Notes: generated by a model from the letters alone, not told the origin. Positions 15,984 through 27,064 are shown, counted from the stretch's first letter. The stretch: DNA of 64,000 bases from Chitinophagaceae bacterium (GCA_022843585.1 JALHNJ010000002.1:186001-250000); one strand, 5' to 3'. Numbers and translations: made by a program.

Positions 15984-18458
15984 TTACTTATTTATCGCAT
16001 CTCTCATATCAGCTGCCATTGCAGCAATCGCTTTTTGCATATCACCATCAAACTTCTCAGCATACTGCATCAGTTTTACTTTTTCTGTTTCTTCTGTTGT
16101 ATAAGCGAGGTATTCCTCTAGTGATACTTCGGTACGATACACCTTCGACAGCATGCCGCCGAGAGAAATAAAAACTTCCTTATACTTTTTTGTTGGATCA
16201 TTTGCTTTGTTGATAGAAAGCACCAGCGCCTTTTCTTTTTCAGTAAGTCCAAGCAATTCCTGTATCTGGTCAAACTTGTTTTGATACTTGCTTTGGTCGA
16301 GCAATATTTTACAATCGCTATTATTAATAATTGCCTGCTTCACCACAGGAGAAGAAATAATATCTTCTACTTCCTGCGTTACGACAATGGCCTCACCAAA
16401 GAATTTCCGTACAGTTTTAAATAAATACTTGATATATTCCGCCATACCTTCTTTTGCAATGGCTTTCCAGGCTTCCTCTATCAATATCATTTTCCGGATA
16501 CCTTTTAGTTTGCGCATCTTGGAAATAAATACTTCCATGATGATGATGGTAACGACAGGAAATAAAATGGGATGGTCTTTGATATTATCCAGCTCGAATA
16601 CAATGAAACGCTCTTTGAGCATTTCCAAATCCTTGGTAGCATTTAATAAATAATCAAATTCACCGCCCTTATAGTATGGGCGAAGCACATAGAGAAAATT
16701 AGAAACATCAAAGTCTTTCTCCTTTACTTTATCGGTCTTCAACACCTCAACAAAGTCTGTTTGTAAAAATTCATAGAACGTATCAAAACAAGGAAACAGC
16801 GAATTATCCTTTTCCAGTTTTTCATAATAAAGCTGCAAGGCATTGGAAAGAGCGACATATTCACTGCGGTTAAACGTCTCGTTGTCTTTCTTCCACAATG
16901 CCAGCAGCAGTGTTTTAATACTTTCTTTCTTTTCAGTATCAAGTGTATCGCCTTCTCCAATATAAAATGAATTAAAACGGATGGGGTTCTTCTCGTCATA
17001 GGTGAAATAATATCCATTCACCATTTGACAAAGACCTTTATAGCTATGCCCCACATCTACGAGTACAATATGCGTTCCTTGCTCATAATAGGAACGTACC
17101 ATGTGATTGGTAAAAAAACTCTTACCGCTACCTGATGGACCGAGTATAAACTTATTGCGGTTGGTGACGATGCCTTTCTGCATAGGTTCATCCGATATAT
17201 CGACATGAACCGGTTTACCGGAAAGGCGATCTCCCAACCGGATGCCGATAGGCGAAACCGAACTTCTGTAATTGGTTTCAAGATTCAGAAAACAACAGGC
17301 CTGCTCCGCAAACGTATCAAACACATCATTCATCGGGAAGTCTGCTGCATTCCCCGGTATGCCCGCCCAGAAGATCTGCGGTGCACCCGACAGCTCCTGC
17401 TTCGGTACCGCATCCATCTGGGACAGGGCTGATGATACCAGGTTTCTCGTGTCCTTCATCGACTCACGGTTATCCGTCCACACTAACACATTCAAATGGC
17501 ATTTCACAGGTAAACGCTGTTGGGAGATGGCTTCATTCAAAAATTCATTCGTTGCATCTCTTGAAATTGTATTCTCTCTGGAATAAGCAGACAAACTATG
17601 TAGCCGCAATCTTTTACTTTCTAATTTCTGAATGGTCTTTTGGGCATCCTCAATAAAAATGTATTGGTTGTAGATATGATTGCAGGGTAATAGCTGTCCC
17701 AGTGGCGATGCAAAGCCAACACTGAACTTTGTTTTATCAGTGGAGTATTTATCGTAATTAATTCTTGACCCACAGTAAGACGGCAGATCAGCAGCATCTG
17801 CCAGGGTGAATAGCTGGCAATGGTTGGAGCCCACCTGTATGCCGTCTGCAAACGTGATGTCGTTTAGTATAAAATTGGTTTCATTAGGTTGCAGGTTCAG
17901 ATAACGTTCCACCAAACCGCAATATGTTTTATTACCACTTAGTTCGGAATCCGTTAATCGTTTCAATGCTAAAAAACCACTATCATTTAATATCCGTTCA
18001 AACTGTCCGGCACTATCTAAGAAATCTTGCAATAGCTGCGGCTTCAATGTTTGTTCAGGAACAATCGAACGCCTGAGTAAATTAGAAAACAGGGAGGACC
18101 CTGATTTTCGTCCAGCAGGTTTTTTCGTCAGCATGATATAACACTGGTGATCGAGGTAGGGACGTTCATTGAAGAACCGCTCACTCGCCCTCGATAAAAA
18201 CGAAACACCAATCGCAGAAAAATCAGCTGCATGTTTACTTTCTGTAAACCAGTCCTGCTTGTGAAAAACTGTTCCTGAAGGAAGGATCTTAATGGCCCGG
18301 ATCAACGACTGATGTAATGTTTCATACTCAGCATCACTTAATGTAAACAGTTCCGGCAACTGCACTTCATATACAATTGTGACATCACCCTGTTTGGATA
18401 GGATGCAATCATGCTCGACACCGAAAATGGGAAGTATATCGTCTATTTTCTTTTGCAC
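15984..18458 (-). CDS. traG: TraG conjugation ATPase (VirB4 family)
   Basis: 824 residues, the usual length for TraG of Bacteroidetes elements. The Walker A motif GPSGSGKSFFTNHM is at about residue 437, followed by VLVDVGHSYKGL; the Walker B region reads IRKMILIEEAWKAIA and a later VVTQEVEDI segment matches VirB4. It powers assembly of the channel and transfer. Its start overlaps the end of traF by 16 nt. Bases 15959-15983 separate it from the lipoprotein gene. Confidence 0.95.
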   Translation of the reverse strand: MQKKIDDILPIFGVEHDCILSKQGDVTIVYEVQLPELFTLSDAEYETLHQSLIRAIKILPSGTVFHKQDWFTESKHAADFSAIGVSFLSRASERFFNERPYLDHQCYIMLTKKPAGRKSGSSLFSNLLRRSIVPEQTLKPQLLQDFLDSAGQFERILNDSGFLALKRLTDSELSGNKTYCGLVERYLNLQPNETNFILNDITFADGIQVGSNHCQLFTLADAADLPSYCGSRINYDKYSTDKTKFSVGFASPLGQLLPCNHIYNQYIFIEDAQKTIQKLESKRLRLHSLSAYSRENTISRDATNEFLNEAISQQRLPVKCHLNVLVWTDNRESMKDTRNLVSSALSQMDAVPKQELSGAPQIFWAGIPGNAADFPMNDVFDTFAEQACCFLNLETNYRSSVSPIGIRLGDRLSGKPVHVDISDEPMQKGIVTNRNKFILGPSGSGKSFFTNHMVRSYYEQGTHIVLVDVGHSYKGLCQMVNGYYFTYDEKNPIRFNSFYIGEGDTLDTEKKESIKTLLLALWKKDNETFNRSEYVALSNALQLYYEKLEKDNSLFPCFDTFYEFLQTDFVEVLKTDKVKEKDFDVSNFLYVLRPYYKGGEFDYLLNATKDLEMLKERFIVFELDNIKDHPILFPVVTIIIMEVFISKMRKLKGIRKMILIEEAWKAIAKEGMAEYIKYLFKTVRKFFGEAIVVTQEVEDIISSPVVKQAIINNSDCKILLDQSKYQNKFDQIQELLGLTEKEKALVLSINKANDPTKKYKEVFISLGGMLSKVYRTEVSLEEYLAYTTEETEKVKLMQYAEKFDGDMQKAIAAMAADMRDAINK

Positions 18459-18769
18459 AGGTTCGTATAAGTTTTTCTTGAATAGATTTTCAATTCGGTT
18501 GGAATACTTCTTTTCGCCAGCGTCTTCATCATGCCATGCTCACCATATTTGCGGCTGAGTTTATAGACATGCATGAATAAAACGGTGGCAGCACTGACAA
18601 TGATGAACAAACAAATAAATGTATTGACACCGCAGATATAGAGAATAGCAAACAGGATCAGCAATGCCAACAACCCGCCACCGAGATACCAGATATATTG
18701 CGCCTTCAGTCCTTTAAACTCAATTGGCTTATTGATTCCTTTATTAATAGTATATACACTTGTCGCCAT
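18443..18769 (-). CDS. traF: Conjugative transposon TraF (DUF4133, VirB3-like)
   Basis: 108 residues with INKGINKPIEFKGLKAQYIW, followed by two adjacent membrane helices (YLGGGLLALLILFAILYICG and FICLFIIVSAATVLFMHVY) and a basic C-terminus. This is the TraF/DUF4133 pattern. It is a small inner-membrane component next to the VirB4-type ATPase, overlapping traG by 16 nt. Confidence 0.88.
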   Translation of the reverse strand: MATSVYTINKGINKPIEFKGLKAQYIWYLGGGLLALLILFAILYICGVNTFICLFIIVSAATVLFMHVYKLSRKYGEHGMMKTLAKRSIPTELKIYSRKTYTNLCKRK

Positions 18770-18790
18770 GGTTTTAAGTTTGTTTTCAAT

Positions 18791-18826
18791 AAACCCCTCT
18801 CCTTCAGGAGAGGGGTTGGGGTGAGG
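18791..18826. repeat. Dispersed hairpin repeat, copy B
   Basis: CCCCTCTCCTTCAGGAGAGGGG hairpin followed by TTGGGGTGAGGTTA, in the gap between traF and the methylase-helicase stop. Confidence 0.7.
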
Positions 18827-21800
18827 TTATATTTTCATTCCCTTACTCCTTCTCATCCGCTGAACCGGCTCAACCTCTTTTTCTTTCTTCATAGCAATGA
18901 CCGGGGCTTCTTTTATTTCTGTTACCAATTCCGGTGCTTCTTTTTGTTGCTGTTCTTGTTGTATTAATTGAGTGGCTTGTATCTTCATACTGATTTCCCT
19001 TTCAAGCTTTGAGAGATCCTGTTTCATGGATTTTAATTCTTCTTCTTTCTCAAATGGCTTTTCCATCAGCTGCCGCAGTACAGGTATATTGCTATTTAAT
19101 TCCTTCAGGTCTTTTTGATATTGCTCTTTGATTTTTCTCACCCGGTCCAGTGCACTGAGAAAGTGACGGGCAGCCAGTTTGGGGTTCTCTACGGAGGGGT
19201 GGCCCTGGTTATAAGTATATTTTAATCCACCATCCTTATGCTGTACATAGAAGGCATTGCTGCTGCGGTATGCAAATAATCCCTTTTCTTCGATGCTTTC
19301 CTGTTGCTGCCGGATATAGCAATCAAAACCATAAATGGTTCCAATCTTTTCTTCAGTTCGGCGATCAAGTCCCTCTCCTAAAGGAGAGGGATTTAGGGTG
19401 AGGCCAGGTTGCCATTGTTTGTATAATTCAATAATGTATTTTCCTATCTGTTCACTATCGATACTATTCAAACCATTTAACTGAATCGGATTTACTTTGA
19501 CACCTTCCTTATCATAGTGTAATTGCGAACTGTACTGTTGTTCATCTCTAGTCAGCAGTGACAATATATTGGAGACGGAATGATGATCGGCTTCCATTCG
19601 TTCCAACCGCAACCTTGATCGGGCGATTTCCTTATAATGAACAGACCGCAGGCTTTCCAGCACAGCAACTTTCTTTTCCAACTTTGATTTTTCCAGCAGT
19701 GTTGTATCACCGGAGAGAATAGCAATGTATTCAGAGAAATTCATTCCGCTTTTTTCATCCAGTGCTCCTTCATCAATGCTGCGTACATTGAGTTCACAAT
19801 TCTTCATTTGTGATATGAAGGTTTGCTTATTCTTCAGCAGGTTGAATTTGTAGTTATCGAGTGACTGTTCCACCGCATAGATATAATTCTTTACTTCATT
19901 GCCATAATGTTCTTTCGCAATTAGATTCCCTTGTCTTGCACCCCGGCCATTACGCTGCTCCAGCTCCGATGGTTTCCAGGGAATATCGAGGTGGTGCATG
20001 GCAACGACACGTTGCTGCACATTCAAACCGGTTCCGGCTTTCTCGGTGCTGCCGATCAAAATTCTTATCTGTCCATTATTCATTTTGCGGAACAGTTCCG
20101 GTTTTTTCAGATCAGTCCAGTCATGGATAAAGGTTATCTCCTGTGCAGGGATAGCATATTCATTCACCAATTTATCTTTCAACGCATCATAGATATTAAA
20201 CTCACCGGGCTTGGGTGTGCCGATATCCGAGAAGATAATTTGTGTTCCCTTATGTTCTGCTGAATGATGGTGTATCTCATTGATCTTCTTTGCACAGACA
20301 CTTACTTTATTGCCGGGATGGTCATCATATTTATACGGATCGACCAGGCGCATATCAGCGGCCATCTTCTTCGCATAGTTGGTAGCGATCAGCATCCGTC
20401 CTTTATCTTCATCCTCACTCAATGGCCGACGACCGATTAAGGTGGCATCACCTGTTTTTGCAAAAGCCATCAGGTTTTTTATAAATTCCCGTTGCTCATC
20501 AGTAGGAGCAATATTGACTAATTCTTCATTTAGTTCGGGTTTATCGAGCCGTATATGTTTCGCTGTTTTATAATCCGTAATCTCGTTATAGAACAATGCG
20601 AGTTCCGGTACTTTGATAAAATGCCGGAAACGTTCCTTCGCAATAATTTCATTGGTGACAGAAAATTCAAAGTCGGTGGTCTTCTTTGCAAAGACTGCTG
20701 CCCATCCGTCGAAGTTTTCAATATGCTGCCGCTGCATTTCATGTGGCCGGAGATACTTGAACAGTAAATACATTTCTGTCAGACTGTTGGATATTGGGGT
20801 GCCTGATAAAAATGTTACACAGAGATCAGACTTGAACTGATCCTGTAATGTTCTTACAGCAAAAAGCATATTGAGTGCTTTCTGGCTGCCTTCCATATTG
20901 CCCAGCCCTGCAACACGATTGTGTCTTGTGGTGAAAGTAAGATTCTTGAATTTATGGGATTCATCCACGAACAGATGATCAATGCCCAATTCTTTAAAAT
21001 TGATTTCAGTATCTTTTTTCTGTTCGATCTTATACAATACTTCTTTAAGGTTAACCTGTAAATTATTTTTTCGTACTTCGAGGCCTTTGAGCATTTTCTT
21101 TGAAATGTTTCCGCCCAGTTCTTTCAATGTTTGTAAATCCTGTTCCACATTTTCCAGTTCAGCATCCAGTATTTTCTTTTGTATCTCCGGGGACTGCGGC
21201 ACTTTACCAAACTGATCATGGGTCAGGATGATACAATCCCAGTTATTATTTTTAATGGCATGAAACAATCGCTGTCTTTTATCAGGTGTAAAATCTGTCG
21301 AGCCGGGATATAATAGTTTGGCAGATGGATAGGCTTTGCGATACGTATCGGCGATCTGTGATACGTTGGCTTTTAAAGCAATGATCATCGGCTTGTGTAC
21401 GATACCGAGTCTTTTCATTTCATGGGCAGCGACTACCATCGTGAGTGTCTTACCGAGGCCCACTTCATGATCTACCAATGCACCCCGGTTTTGAATAATA
21501 CGCCAGGCAGCATTTTTTTGAGAGTCATACAAATCCGCAATGCCCAAAGCATTTCTGTCGAGTCCGGGAAAACTTAAATGGTTCCCATTGTATTCCCGCA
21601 GCACATAACAGTTGAACGTATCATTGTATAATTGTTCAATGGATTGTTTATCGCCTACTGGTAGTTCATTTAGCCATTCCACAAATTTTGTCCGGATGGA
21701 TTCAATCTTTTGATGGGCTAATTGTGTCGCTTCATTATCAGGTACCCGGATAGTTTTATCACCGATGGATATTTCATAGGTGAAAAACGGGGCCGTGTTC

Positions 21801-24361
21801 TCCAGCGCATGTTCCATCGTGGTATGACCATACATGGTTTTACCATTGCGGGGAGTTACAGCAAACTCATCATTGATCTTGGCATTGGAGCGTTCAGGTA
21901 CGACTTTGAAACTATCAATGGAAGAAAGATAGCTGACGGATGTAGCTGTTTCAAACAAATGAACAGCGAACTGCTGGTAATATTCAACCGGCATCCATCG
22001 TTCCCCCATATTAAAGTCCAATACTTCAAAGGGGATTTTTTCTGGCTGCACTTTAGTAATGGCTTCCAGGCTTCGTTGTAATTGTATACTATTTTTATCT
22101 ACTTCCATCGCCTCTTTTGCCTGGCGCAGTTTGTCCACCACGTTCCCGCTTAAATACTGGTCGGCAGTTTCCCATTCTTTTAACAACGGGTTCAGGTATA
22201 TATAATGCTGTAGTGAAGCGATGGTATCATTGGCTTCACTGCCGGTGGTCCTTGCAATAAAATCAATATCCACCTTGCCTCTTTCATTCAGACAATGTGC
22301 CAGAGCTTCAACCGGATCGTCGGTAGCAAATGCTTCTTGCTTTTTGAATATGGGCTGAAAAAAAATATCAGATTGTACATAGCTTTCGCCTTCTTTCCTT
22401 TCAAGCGATGACAGTGTAATAAACCCTAACGCATCATCTAAAATATATTTTCGGTTAGTGCTTTGATTGAGCAAGCCGTATTGTGATTGGAATGATTGAT
22501 AGGCATCATTTAACTCATCCCGTAATGGCTTGTGTTCAACTCCCGCAGCGTTTTCCTTATCAACGAGTATAAAATATAAATCTCTTACTTGCGTGTATTG
22601 CCCGTAGAATGCAGCCGTTTTATTATGAAGTGAAAAAGCTTTGAACTCCGCCTGGTCATTTTCTTTATCAAGGTTATGAATGGTTCCGGCTATTCCATGA
22701 TGAACAACCAGCGTTCCTTCCCGGTAATGGGGCTTCAGCCCGTTAAATATTTCTTGTTTTAACGATAAGCCAAATGCCGCTTCAAAATGCTTTTCCCCTT
22801 CAAACCGGAAATCATAGTTGTATTCTCTTAATTCAGTTCCGATCCTTTGCAATGTATTACCCAATGCAGAAGCGTTCATCCATGCATGGGAGATCAGTAT
22901 CTGATCAAAATTTGAAACCAGTTTATAACTATAAAAAGGACTGTTCTTTGCTTTGGCGGTGATGAGTACGATGCTTTCATGTTCGGGACGTTGGGTGGTA
23001 CGAACCATCGCTGCGATCCTTGCTGTTTGTTTTTGTATAGTCAGCCCATCTTCTTCACTGAGATAGGCCATGGCCCGGTTGATATTTTGTGCCGGACCTG
23101 TATCAAATAATCCAAGCTGGATGCCGTCATTGTCTGGTTTGTCTTCCGGTAGTGGTAAGAAGGTTAGTTCCTTTCCATTGTTGACTCTTTCATTTAAGGG
23201 TTGGCTTTGGTACAGCGCATCATTAAATCTTTCCCTGAATCCTTCGCTAATGGTGCCCGCTAATTGCGGGGCGATTAAATTCATATCGCCTTGCTGCCAT
23301 ATGGTTTGCGTGGCATGACCATATTGGTTTTGTCCGGCTTTTATTTCATTGCCACAAATGATTTCAGGATGCTGTACAATATATTCGTTCCAGTGATAGT
23401 TACCGAATTCATTTTCCTGTTCAATCGTTTCCAGTAACAATTGTTCATCTCCTGACAATTCATTTTTACTTTCATTTTTCTGAACGATTAATAAATGATT
23501 CGGTGCTTCGGTATTACCTGTTTCTTTCATCAGGTTATCCGGCATCACCGATAGCGAAATAAAATCAGCGTTGGCAAAAAGATATTCTCTTGCTTCCCGG
23601 TTGGACGGACTGTTTAAAAAAGCATCGGTTGTTATATAAGCCAGGATGCCACCATCGGATAATTTATCCAGCCCCTTGGCAAAAAAGTAATTGTGTATTT
23701 TACCGGATATAGCAGGATCAGGAAATTGATGATCATGTACCCGGAAATTGCCGAAGGGAATATTGCTGACCACCAGATCATGTTTACCATTTTCTGTTGA
23801 GGGTGTTGCTTCGAGTCCGCTAAGATGCGTTACAGCTGCAACAGGCAAAGCTTTGCAAATTGCCTGCAATACTTTACCCGTCAGCAAATCTTTTTCAACA
23901 GCGGTAACCAATTTTAATTCCTTGAAAACAGGCAATGCTTCACTGATAAAGACTCCGGCACCTGAACTTGGTTCATACAAATTAGTTACCCGAATATTTT
24001 TTTCAGCCAGTATCTTATATAATGTTTGCGGAACAATAGCCGGTGTATAAAAGGCGGTCAGTACACTGTTCTTCATGGAAGCGATCACTGCTTTATAGTC
24101 CGCCTCATTGAATTTTTCTTTTAATAATTCATGCAGTTCCTGCACCCCTTTATATAAACGCAGATCTTCCTTCGTAGCTCCTTGTTGTATCCATTCATCT
24201 TTTGTTCCATAAGGATAGAGTATGGCTTTAATACCACCGAAACCACTGTAGCGCTGCAATGTGATTAGTTCATCCGCAGATGGAATGGCATCTTTCAATG
24301 CAATTCGTATCGCCGCAATATTATCATTCAGTTTATGTAATGGGTTATAGGGCATACTCAC
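18827..24361 (-). CDS. Giant DNA methylase-SNF2 helicase fusion protein
   Basis: 1844 residues. The N-terminal third is an N6-adenine methyltransferase fold: [17 protein letters not shown] at about residue 127 and [12 protein letters not shown] at about 199, where the catalytic NPPY/F box reads NIPF. The helicase half has [16 protein letters not shown] (Walker A, about 965), [10 protein letters not shown] (DEAH-type box, about 1130), [14 protein letters not shown] and [11 protein letters not shown], then [10 protein letters not shown] (motif VI). Such proteins are widespread in Bacteroidetes and phage mobile elements and are thought to protect incoming DNA; the role here is inferred. A dispersed repeat is embedded in its coding frame (NPSPLGEG). 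Confidence 0.85.
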   Translation of the reverse strand: MSMPYNPLHKLNDNIAAIRIALKDAIPSADELITLQRYSGFGGIKAILYPYGTKDEWIQQGATKEDLRLYKGVQELHELLKEKFNEADYKAVIASMKNSVLTAFYTPAIVPQTLYKILAEKNIRVTNLYEPSSGAGVFISEALPVFKELKLVTAVEKDLLTGKVLQAICKALPVAAVTHLSGLEATPSTENGKHDLVVSNIPFGNFRVHDHQFPDPAISGKIHNYFFAKGLDKLSDGGILAYITTDAFLNSPSNREAREYLFANADFISLSVMPDNLMKETGNTEAPNHLLIVQKNESKNELSGDEQLLLETIEQENEFGNYHWNEYIVQHPEIICGNEIKAGQNQYGHATQTIWQQGDMNLIAPQLAGTISEGFRERFNDALYQSQPLNERVNNGKELTFLPLPEDKPDNDGIQLGLFDTGPAQNINRAMAYLSEEDGLTIQKQTARIAAMVRTTQRPEHESIVLITAKAKNSPFYSYKLVSNFDQILISHAWMNASALGNTLQRIGTELREYNYDFRFEGEKHFEAAFGLSLKQEIFNGLKPHYREGTLVVHHGIAGTIHNLDKENDQAEFKAFSLHNKTAAFYGQYTQVRDLYFILVDKENAAGVEHKPLRDELNDAYQSFQSQYGLLNQSTNRKYILDDALGFITLSSLERKEGESYVQSDIFFQPIFKKQEAFATDDPVEALAHCLNERGKVDIDFIARTTGSEANDTIASLQHYIYLNPLLKEWETADQYLSGNVVDKLRQAKEAMEVDKNSIQLQRSLEAITKVQPEKIPFEVLDFNMGERWMPVEYYQQFAVHLFETATSVSYLSSIDSFKVVPERSNAKINDEFAVTPRNGKTMYGHTTMEHALENTAPFFTYEISIGDKTIRVPDNEATQLAHQKIESIRTKFVEWLNELPVGDKQSIEQLYNDTFNCYVLREYNGNHLSFPGLDRNALGIADLYDSQKNAAWRIIQNRGALVDHEVGLGKTLTMVVAAHEMKRLGIVHKPMIIALKANVSQIADTYRKAYPSAKLLYPGSTDFTPDKRQRLFHAIKNNNWDCIILTHDQFGKVPQSPEIQKKILDAELENVEQDLQTLKELGGNISKKMLKGLEVRKNNLQVNLKEVLYKIEQKKDTEINFKELGIDHLFVDESHKFKNLTFTTRHNRVAGLGNMEGSQKALNMLFAVRTLQDQFKSDLCVTFLSGTPISNSLTEMYLLFKYLRPHEMQRQHIENFDGWAAVFAKKTTDFEFSVTNEIIAKERFRHFIKVPELALFYNEITDYKTAKHIRLDKPELNEELVNIAPTDEQREFIKNLMAFAKTGDATLIGRRPLSEDEDKGRMLIATNYAKKMAADMRLVDPYKYDDHPGNKVSVCAKKINEIHHHSAEHKGTQIIFSDIGTPKPGEFNIYDALKDKLVNEYAIPAQEITFIHDWTDLKKPELFRKMNNGQIRILIGSTEKAGTGLNVQQRVVAMHHLDIPWKPSELEQRNGRGARQGNLIAKEHYGNEVKNYIYAVEQSLDNYKFNLLKNKQTFISQMKNCELNVRSIDEGALDEKSGMNFSEYIAILSGDTTLLEKSKLEKKVAVLESLRSVHYKEIARSRLRLERMEADHHSVSNILSLLTRDEQQYSSQLHYDKEGVKVNPIQLNGLNSIDSEQIGKYIIELYKQWQPGLTLNPSPLGEGLDRRTEEKIGTIYGFDCYIRQQQESIEEKGLFAYRSSNAFYVQHKDGGLKYTYNQGHPSVENPKLAARHFLSALDRVRKIKEQYQKDLKELNSNIPVLRQLMEKPFEKEEELKSMKQDLSKLEREISMKIQATQLIQQEQQQKEAPELVTEIKEAPVIAMKKEKEVEPVQRMRRSKGMKI
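19370..19403. repeat. Dispersed hairpin repeat, copy C (inside the methylase-helicase gene)
   Basis: CCCTCTCCTAAAGGAGAGGG then ATTTAGGGTGAGG, in frame within the large coding sequence (NPSPLGEG on the protein). The surrounding gene remains open, so the insertion is tolerated. Confidence 0.7.
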
Positions 24362-24410
24362 TATTCATTCTTGGTTTATCGAAGGACAGCTTAACAGGTT
24401 TTTACCAATA

Positions 24411-24447
24411 GCCCCTCTCCTTTAGGAGAGGGATTGGGGTGAGGTTA
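24411..24447. repeat. Dispersed hairpin repeat, copy D
   Basis: CCCCTCTCCTTTAGGAGAGGG then ATTGGGGTGAGGTTA. It lies at the 3' end of the small gene at 24422 and encodes its tail TSPQSLS then stop. Confidence 0.7.
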
Positions 24448-24868
24448 AATATTCATACACCGCACCCATTATGGCGTATCGCAGTGTTCGGTCATCTTCA
24501 TTCTCAATAGAAAATTGCAACTCATCAAATACTGCATCACACGCACTGGTCAAATTGATGAGTTCAGTTGTCAGCAAACCATTACTTTCCAGTCTTTCAA
24601 AGTCTTTCAAAAATTCAGTTTCGAGTATTTCTTTTATATAGTTGAATCGGGATGGCTTCAGCAGCCGGGTCAGTTCATCCATGCATAATTCCTCAATGAC
24701 TGATGGTGCTTTGCTCTCTGCCAATAATTGATTCATCAATTCATCTACAGAAGCAACACTTTCATGCAGGTAATCCGTCACCCGGTTTTCTTCCTGTAAT
24801 GTGATTAACAGATCCGGATTATTTTCCCGGATATAGTCGTGCAATTTTCGTATCAGTTTTTCCTGCAT
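24422..24868 (-). CDS. DUF1896-like small ICE protein
   Basis: 148 residues, acidic, helical. The start (KLIRKLHDYIRENNPDLL) resembles the N-terminus of DUF1896 proteins carried by Bacteroidetes conjugative elements, but the match is by general pattern only. The last seven residues are contributed by a dispersed repeat that carries the stop codon. It is 11 nt downstream of the T9SS-exported protein gene. Confidence 0.45.
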   Translation of the reverse strand: MQEKLIRKLHDYIRENNPDLLITLQEENRVTDYLHESVASVDELMNQLLAESKAPSVIEELCMDELTRLLKPSRFNYIKEILETEFLKDFERLESNGLLTTELINLTSACDAVFDELQFSIENEDDRTLRYAIMGAVYEYLTSPQSLS

Positions 24869-24879
24869 AACACAATTAG

Positions 24880-26124
24880 TTACTGGATATAAATAATAGG
24901 TTGAGTATATTTTCGTTCAGCACTTCGCAGCAACAGGCGATAAAGGCCGGGAGGTAATCCGCTCATATCAATTTGCCGCACAAGGTCACCACTGTTATGC
25001 TCAATCATTTTTTGTTTTAACTGCTGACCCGACGGAGTTACAATACAGGAGATATAGCGACCTGGAGGAGCATTGGATAACCGAAAACTAAATTCAGTTC
25101 CTGCAACTGGATTAGGATACACAAGGAATGTTGACATAGTTGTTGCAGTAACGGGCATGGTTCTTTTCACCAGCATGACCGTACTGTATAAAAGGGCTCC
25201 TGTATTTTCGGTTGCTTTTATCCGGTAGTACACCTTCTCACTTGTTTGCGTAGTGACAAAATCATAATCAGCTCTTCCACCTGTATTACCGGTGGGTAAT
25301 AATGTTCCGATGGATTGAAATGAAATTCCATCCACCGAACTTTCCATCGTGTAATGCAAAATATCAGATTCAGTCATGTTGGACCAGGCAATCGTCACCT
25401 TGTCTGCTGCATCAATATCCGCTCTTACATTCGCAAAACGGACGGGCAACACTACCCCGCCACCGGCGGTATCAAATGATAATAATCCTCTTCTTACTAA
25501 TTGCAAGGGACCGCCGCAGTGATAGTTGTACAGGTTATAAGGGGGGCCGGGAAAGATGGTTTCAGGACTGAAATTGACATTGCCCGGTGTAAAATAATAG
25601 GGATGCATGAAGTCATAATACGGCAGGCAGATATTCGGGGCCGGGAATGCTTCAAAGGGCATACCTGTTCCCCCATCCACGTCCCAATAGGAAACGGTGA
25701 TAAAACCACAATCGAGTTCCTGTCCATTGACAATATAATGGGTCGCTGCATTGGGATCGCAGTCAATATAGTTTATACCGAGTGTATTGTAATAGGATAC
25801 CGCTTTGGGAGCAGGCCAGGCATAGCCGGGATAATTATTACCGGTGGAATCGAGTACCCCGCCCATGACATTACCATACTGCAAACCCTGCCGGTACACC
25901 CAGATATCATAATTGGAGAGGACAACAGGAGTAAAAACATTTTCCGTTCCATTGAATGTGACGGTGTAAAAGGAAAGTACCAGCCGGTTCTCCCGTTTCG
26001 GTGGATTCGGTGCATCATCCACCAGTCTTGTTTCGGTATAACGGGCACGTACACCTATATACTGTGAAAAACTAACGCTGCCTGTAAACAGCAGGACAAC
26101 AATAAAAATAAATTTCATTTTCAT
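24880..26124 (-). CDS. Type IX secretion-sorted exported protein in the tra operon
   Basis: 414 residues from the ATG at 26124, giving the signal peptide MKMKFIFIVVLLFTGSVSFS. A longer frame to 26202 runs into a dispersed repeat and is rejected. The central region is Tyr/Pro/Cys-rich and unfamiliar; residues about 250-330 have a fibronectin-like stretch (VRADIDAADKVTIAWSNMTE, DILHYTMESSVDGISFQSIG). The last 75 residues carry a T9SS C-terminal sorting domain: FLVYPNPVAGTEFSFRL, then MSGLPPGLYRLLLRS. It would be exported to the cell surface. It sits between traE and a DUF1896-like gene in a conjugation operon, which suggests a surface role in mating-pair formation. Confidence 0.75.
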   Translation of the reverse strand: MKMKFIFIVVLLFTGSVSFSQYIGVRARYTETRLVDDAPNPPKRENRLVLSFYTVTFNGTENVFTPVVLSNYDIWVYRQGLQYGNVMGGVLDSTGNNYPGYAWPAPKAVSYYNTLGINYIDCDPNAATHYIVNGQELDCGFITVSYWDVDGGTGMPFEAFPAPNICLPYYDFMHPYYFTPGNVNFSPETIFPGPPYNLYNYHCGGPLQLVRRGLLSFDTAGGGVVLPVRFANVRADIDAADKVTIAWSNMTESDILHYTMESSVDGISFQSIGTLLPTGNTGGRADYDFVTTQTSEKVYYRIKATENTGALLYSTVMLVKRTMPVTATTMSTFLVYPNPVAGTEFSFRLSNAPPGRYISCIVTPSGQQLKQKMIEHNSGDLVRQIDMSGLPPGLYRLLLRSAERKYTQPIIYIQ

Positions 26125-26159
26125 ACGAATTGATTTTAGTATTAAATAATCTTTTAAAT

Positions 26160-26193
26160 AGCCCTCTCCTTTAGGAGAGGGTTGGGTGAGGTT
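26160..26193. repeat. Dispersed hairpin repeat, copy E
   Basis: CCCTCTCCTTTAGGAGAGGG then TTGGGTGAGGTTA, just after the traE stop and upstream of the T9SS protein gene. Confidence 0.7.
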
Positions 26194-26539
26194 ATACACC
26201 AAAGAATGATCGTATCACCGTAGCTACTACCACGAGGAACACGCAGGACCCGAACCAGGCAGCAGCCACCTTTCCGGTATCAGGGTCACCGCTGTTCCAT
26301 TTCGAATACACTTTGACAGCACCGATAAGACCCAGCACGGCTCCGACGGCATACATTAAATTGGTGCCGGAGGCGAAATAACTCCGCACTTTGTTGTTGG
26401 CTTCGTTGATACCGGCATTACCGTCTTGTGCAACGAGTGATACGGAGATAAATAATAAGGGCATTAACAGCCATACTGTTTTTTGAATTTTTACTTTGGA
26501 TTGCATAACACACATTTTCTTTCTCACGATTGTTTTCAT
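26192..26539 (-). CDS. traE: Conjugative transposon TraE (DUF4134)
   Basis: 115 residues; ATGs at 26539 and 26506 are both possible, the second giving a cleaner signal segment. NAGINEANNKVRSYFASGTN is followed by membrane helices (LMYAVGAVLGLIGAVKVYSK and AAAWFGSCVFLVVVATVIRS), the DUF4134 pattern of TraE. It is a small VirB2-like or inner-membrane component at the promoter-proximal end of the operon. Confidence 0.85.
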   Translation of the reverse strand: MKTIVRKKMCVMQSKVKIQKTVWLLMPLLFISVSLVAQDGNAGINEANNKVRSYFASGTNLMYAVGAVLGLIGAVKVYSKWNSGDPDTGKVAAAWFGSCVFLVVVATVIRSFFGV

Positions 26540-26575
26540 GTATAATAGGGTTGGGATTGCTGGTGCTCCATCACG

Positions 26576-26968
26576 TCATGTCCAGAGGGCACGGAGATCA
26601 TCTTCACGCAGACGGATGGAGCATAAGGTTTCGCTTTCAGCAGCGACGAACTGGTTGATCAGGTCCCGGAAACCGGATTCCTGCCAATCAGCATATTTTT
26701 TCAGGGGTGCTTGCAGGGCAAACAGGAGTTCATTTTTATTGGTCTTACCATTGAACAAGGGTCGCAGTTCAGCGATGACATGCTGGGCGGTGGTCATGAT
26801 TTCATCCGGCTGGTCTTCGCCATTCAGCGAGACATTCCGGAAATTTCTGACTCCCGATAATACCGGCAATTTTGCTTTATAAAATACGATCCAGATAAAG
26901 AGATAATAAATAGCATTGGCGATGAGCAGGAAGATGCAGTATTGTTGCCAGGAGATTGAAGAGAACAT
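26576..26968 (-). CDS. First tra-operon protein, small membrane protein (unassigned)
   Basis: 130 residues. An N-terminal membrane helix (YCIFLLIANAIYYLFIWIVF) is followed by a cytoplasmic part with IMTTAQHVIAELRPLF and LKKYADWQESGFRDLINQFV. No family recognised. It is the promoter-proximal gene of the leftward conjugation series, 36 nt before traE, and so probably a channel or regulatory accessory protein. Confidence 0.6.
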   Translation of the reverse strand: MFSSISWQQYCIFLLIANAIYYLFIWIVFYKAKLPVLSGVRNFRNVSLNGEDQPDEIMTTAQHVIAELRPLFNGKTNKNELLFALQAPLKKYADWQESGFRDLINQFVAAESETLCSIRLREDDLRALWT

Positions 26969-26969
26969 A

Positions 26970-26991
26970 CACTGTGTTTTTTGTTACAGTG
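26970..26991. promoter_or_regulatory. Inverted repeat at the start of the tra operon
   Basis: CACTGT...ACAGTG (six-base arms, ten-base spacer) directly precedes the ATG at 26968. It may be an operator or a translational hairpin controlling conjugation. Confidence 0.4.
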
Positions 26992-27056
26992 CAAATCTCG
27001 AAAGGGAATTAGGTATTCATTCTATGCGATGTGAAGCGTTTTATATGCAAAGTGAC

Positions 27057-27064
27057 CAAAATTA
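27057..27064 (-). promoter_or_regulatory. -7 box for the tra operon
   Basis: On the minus strand TAATTTTG fits TAnnTTTG exactly, about 90 nt upstream of the ATG at 26968 and just inside the end of the preceding operon. A clear -33 box is not seen. This would give the tra series its own promoter. Confidence 0.4.

Noticed and set aside
26125-26202. Extended start of the T9SS protein
   Set aside because: It is encoded by a dispersed repeat (TQPSPKGEG) and precedes a proper signal peptide at 26124.
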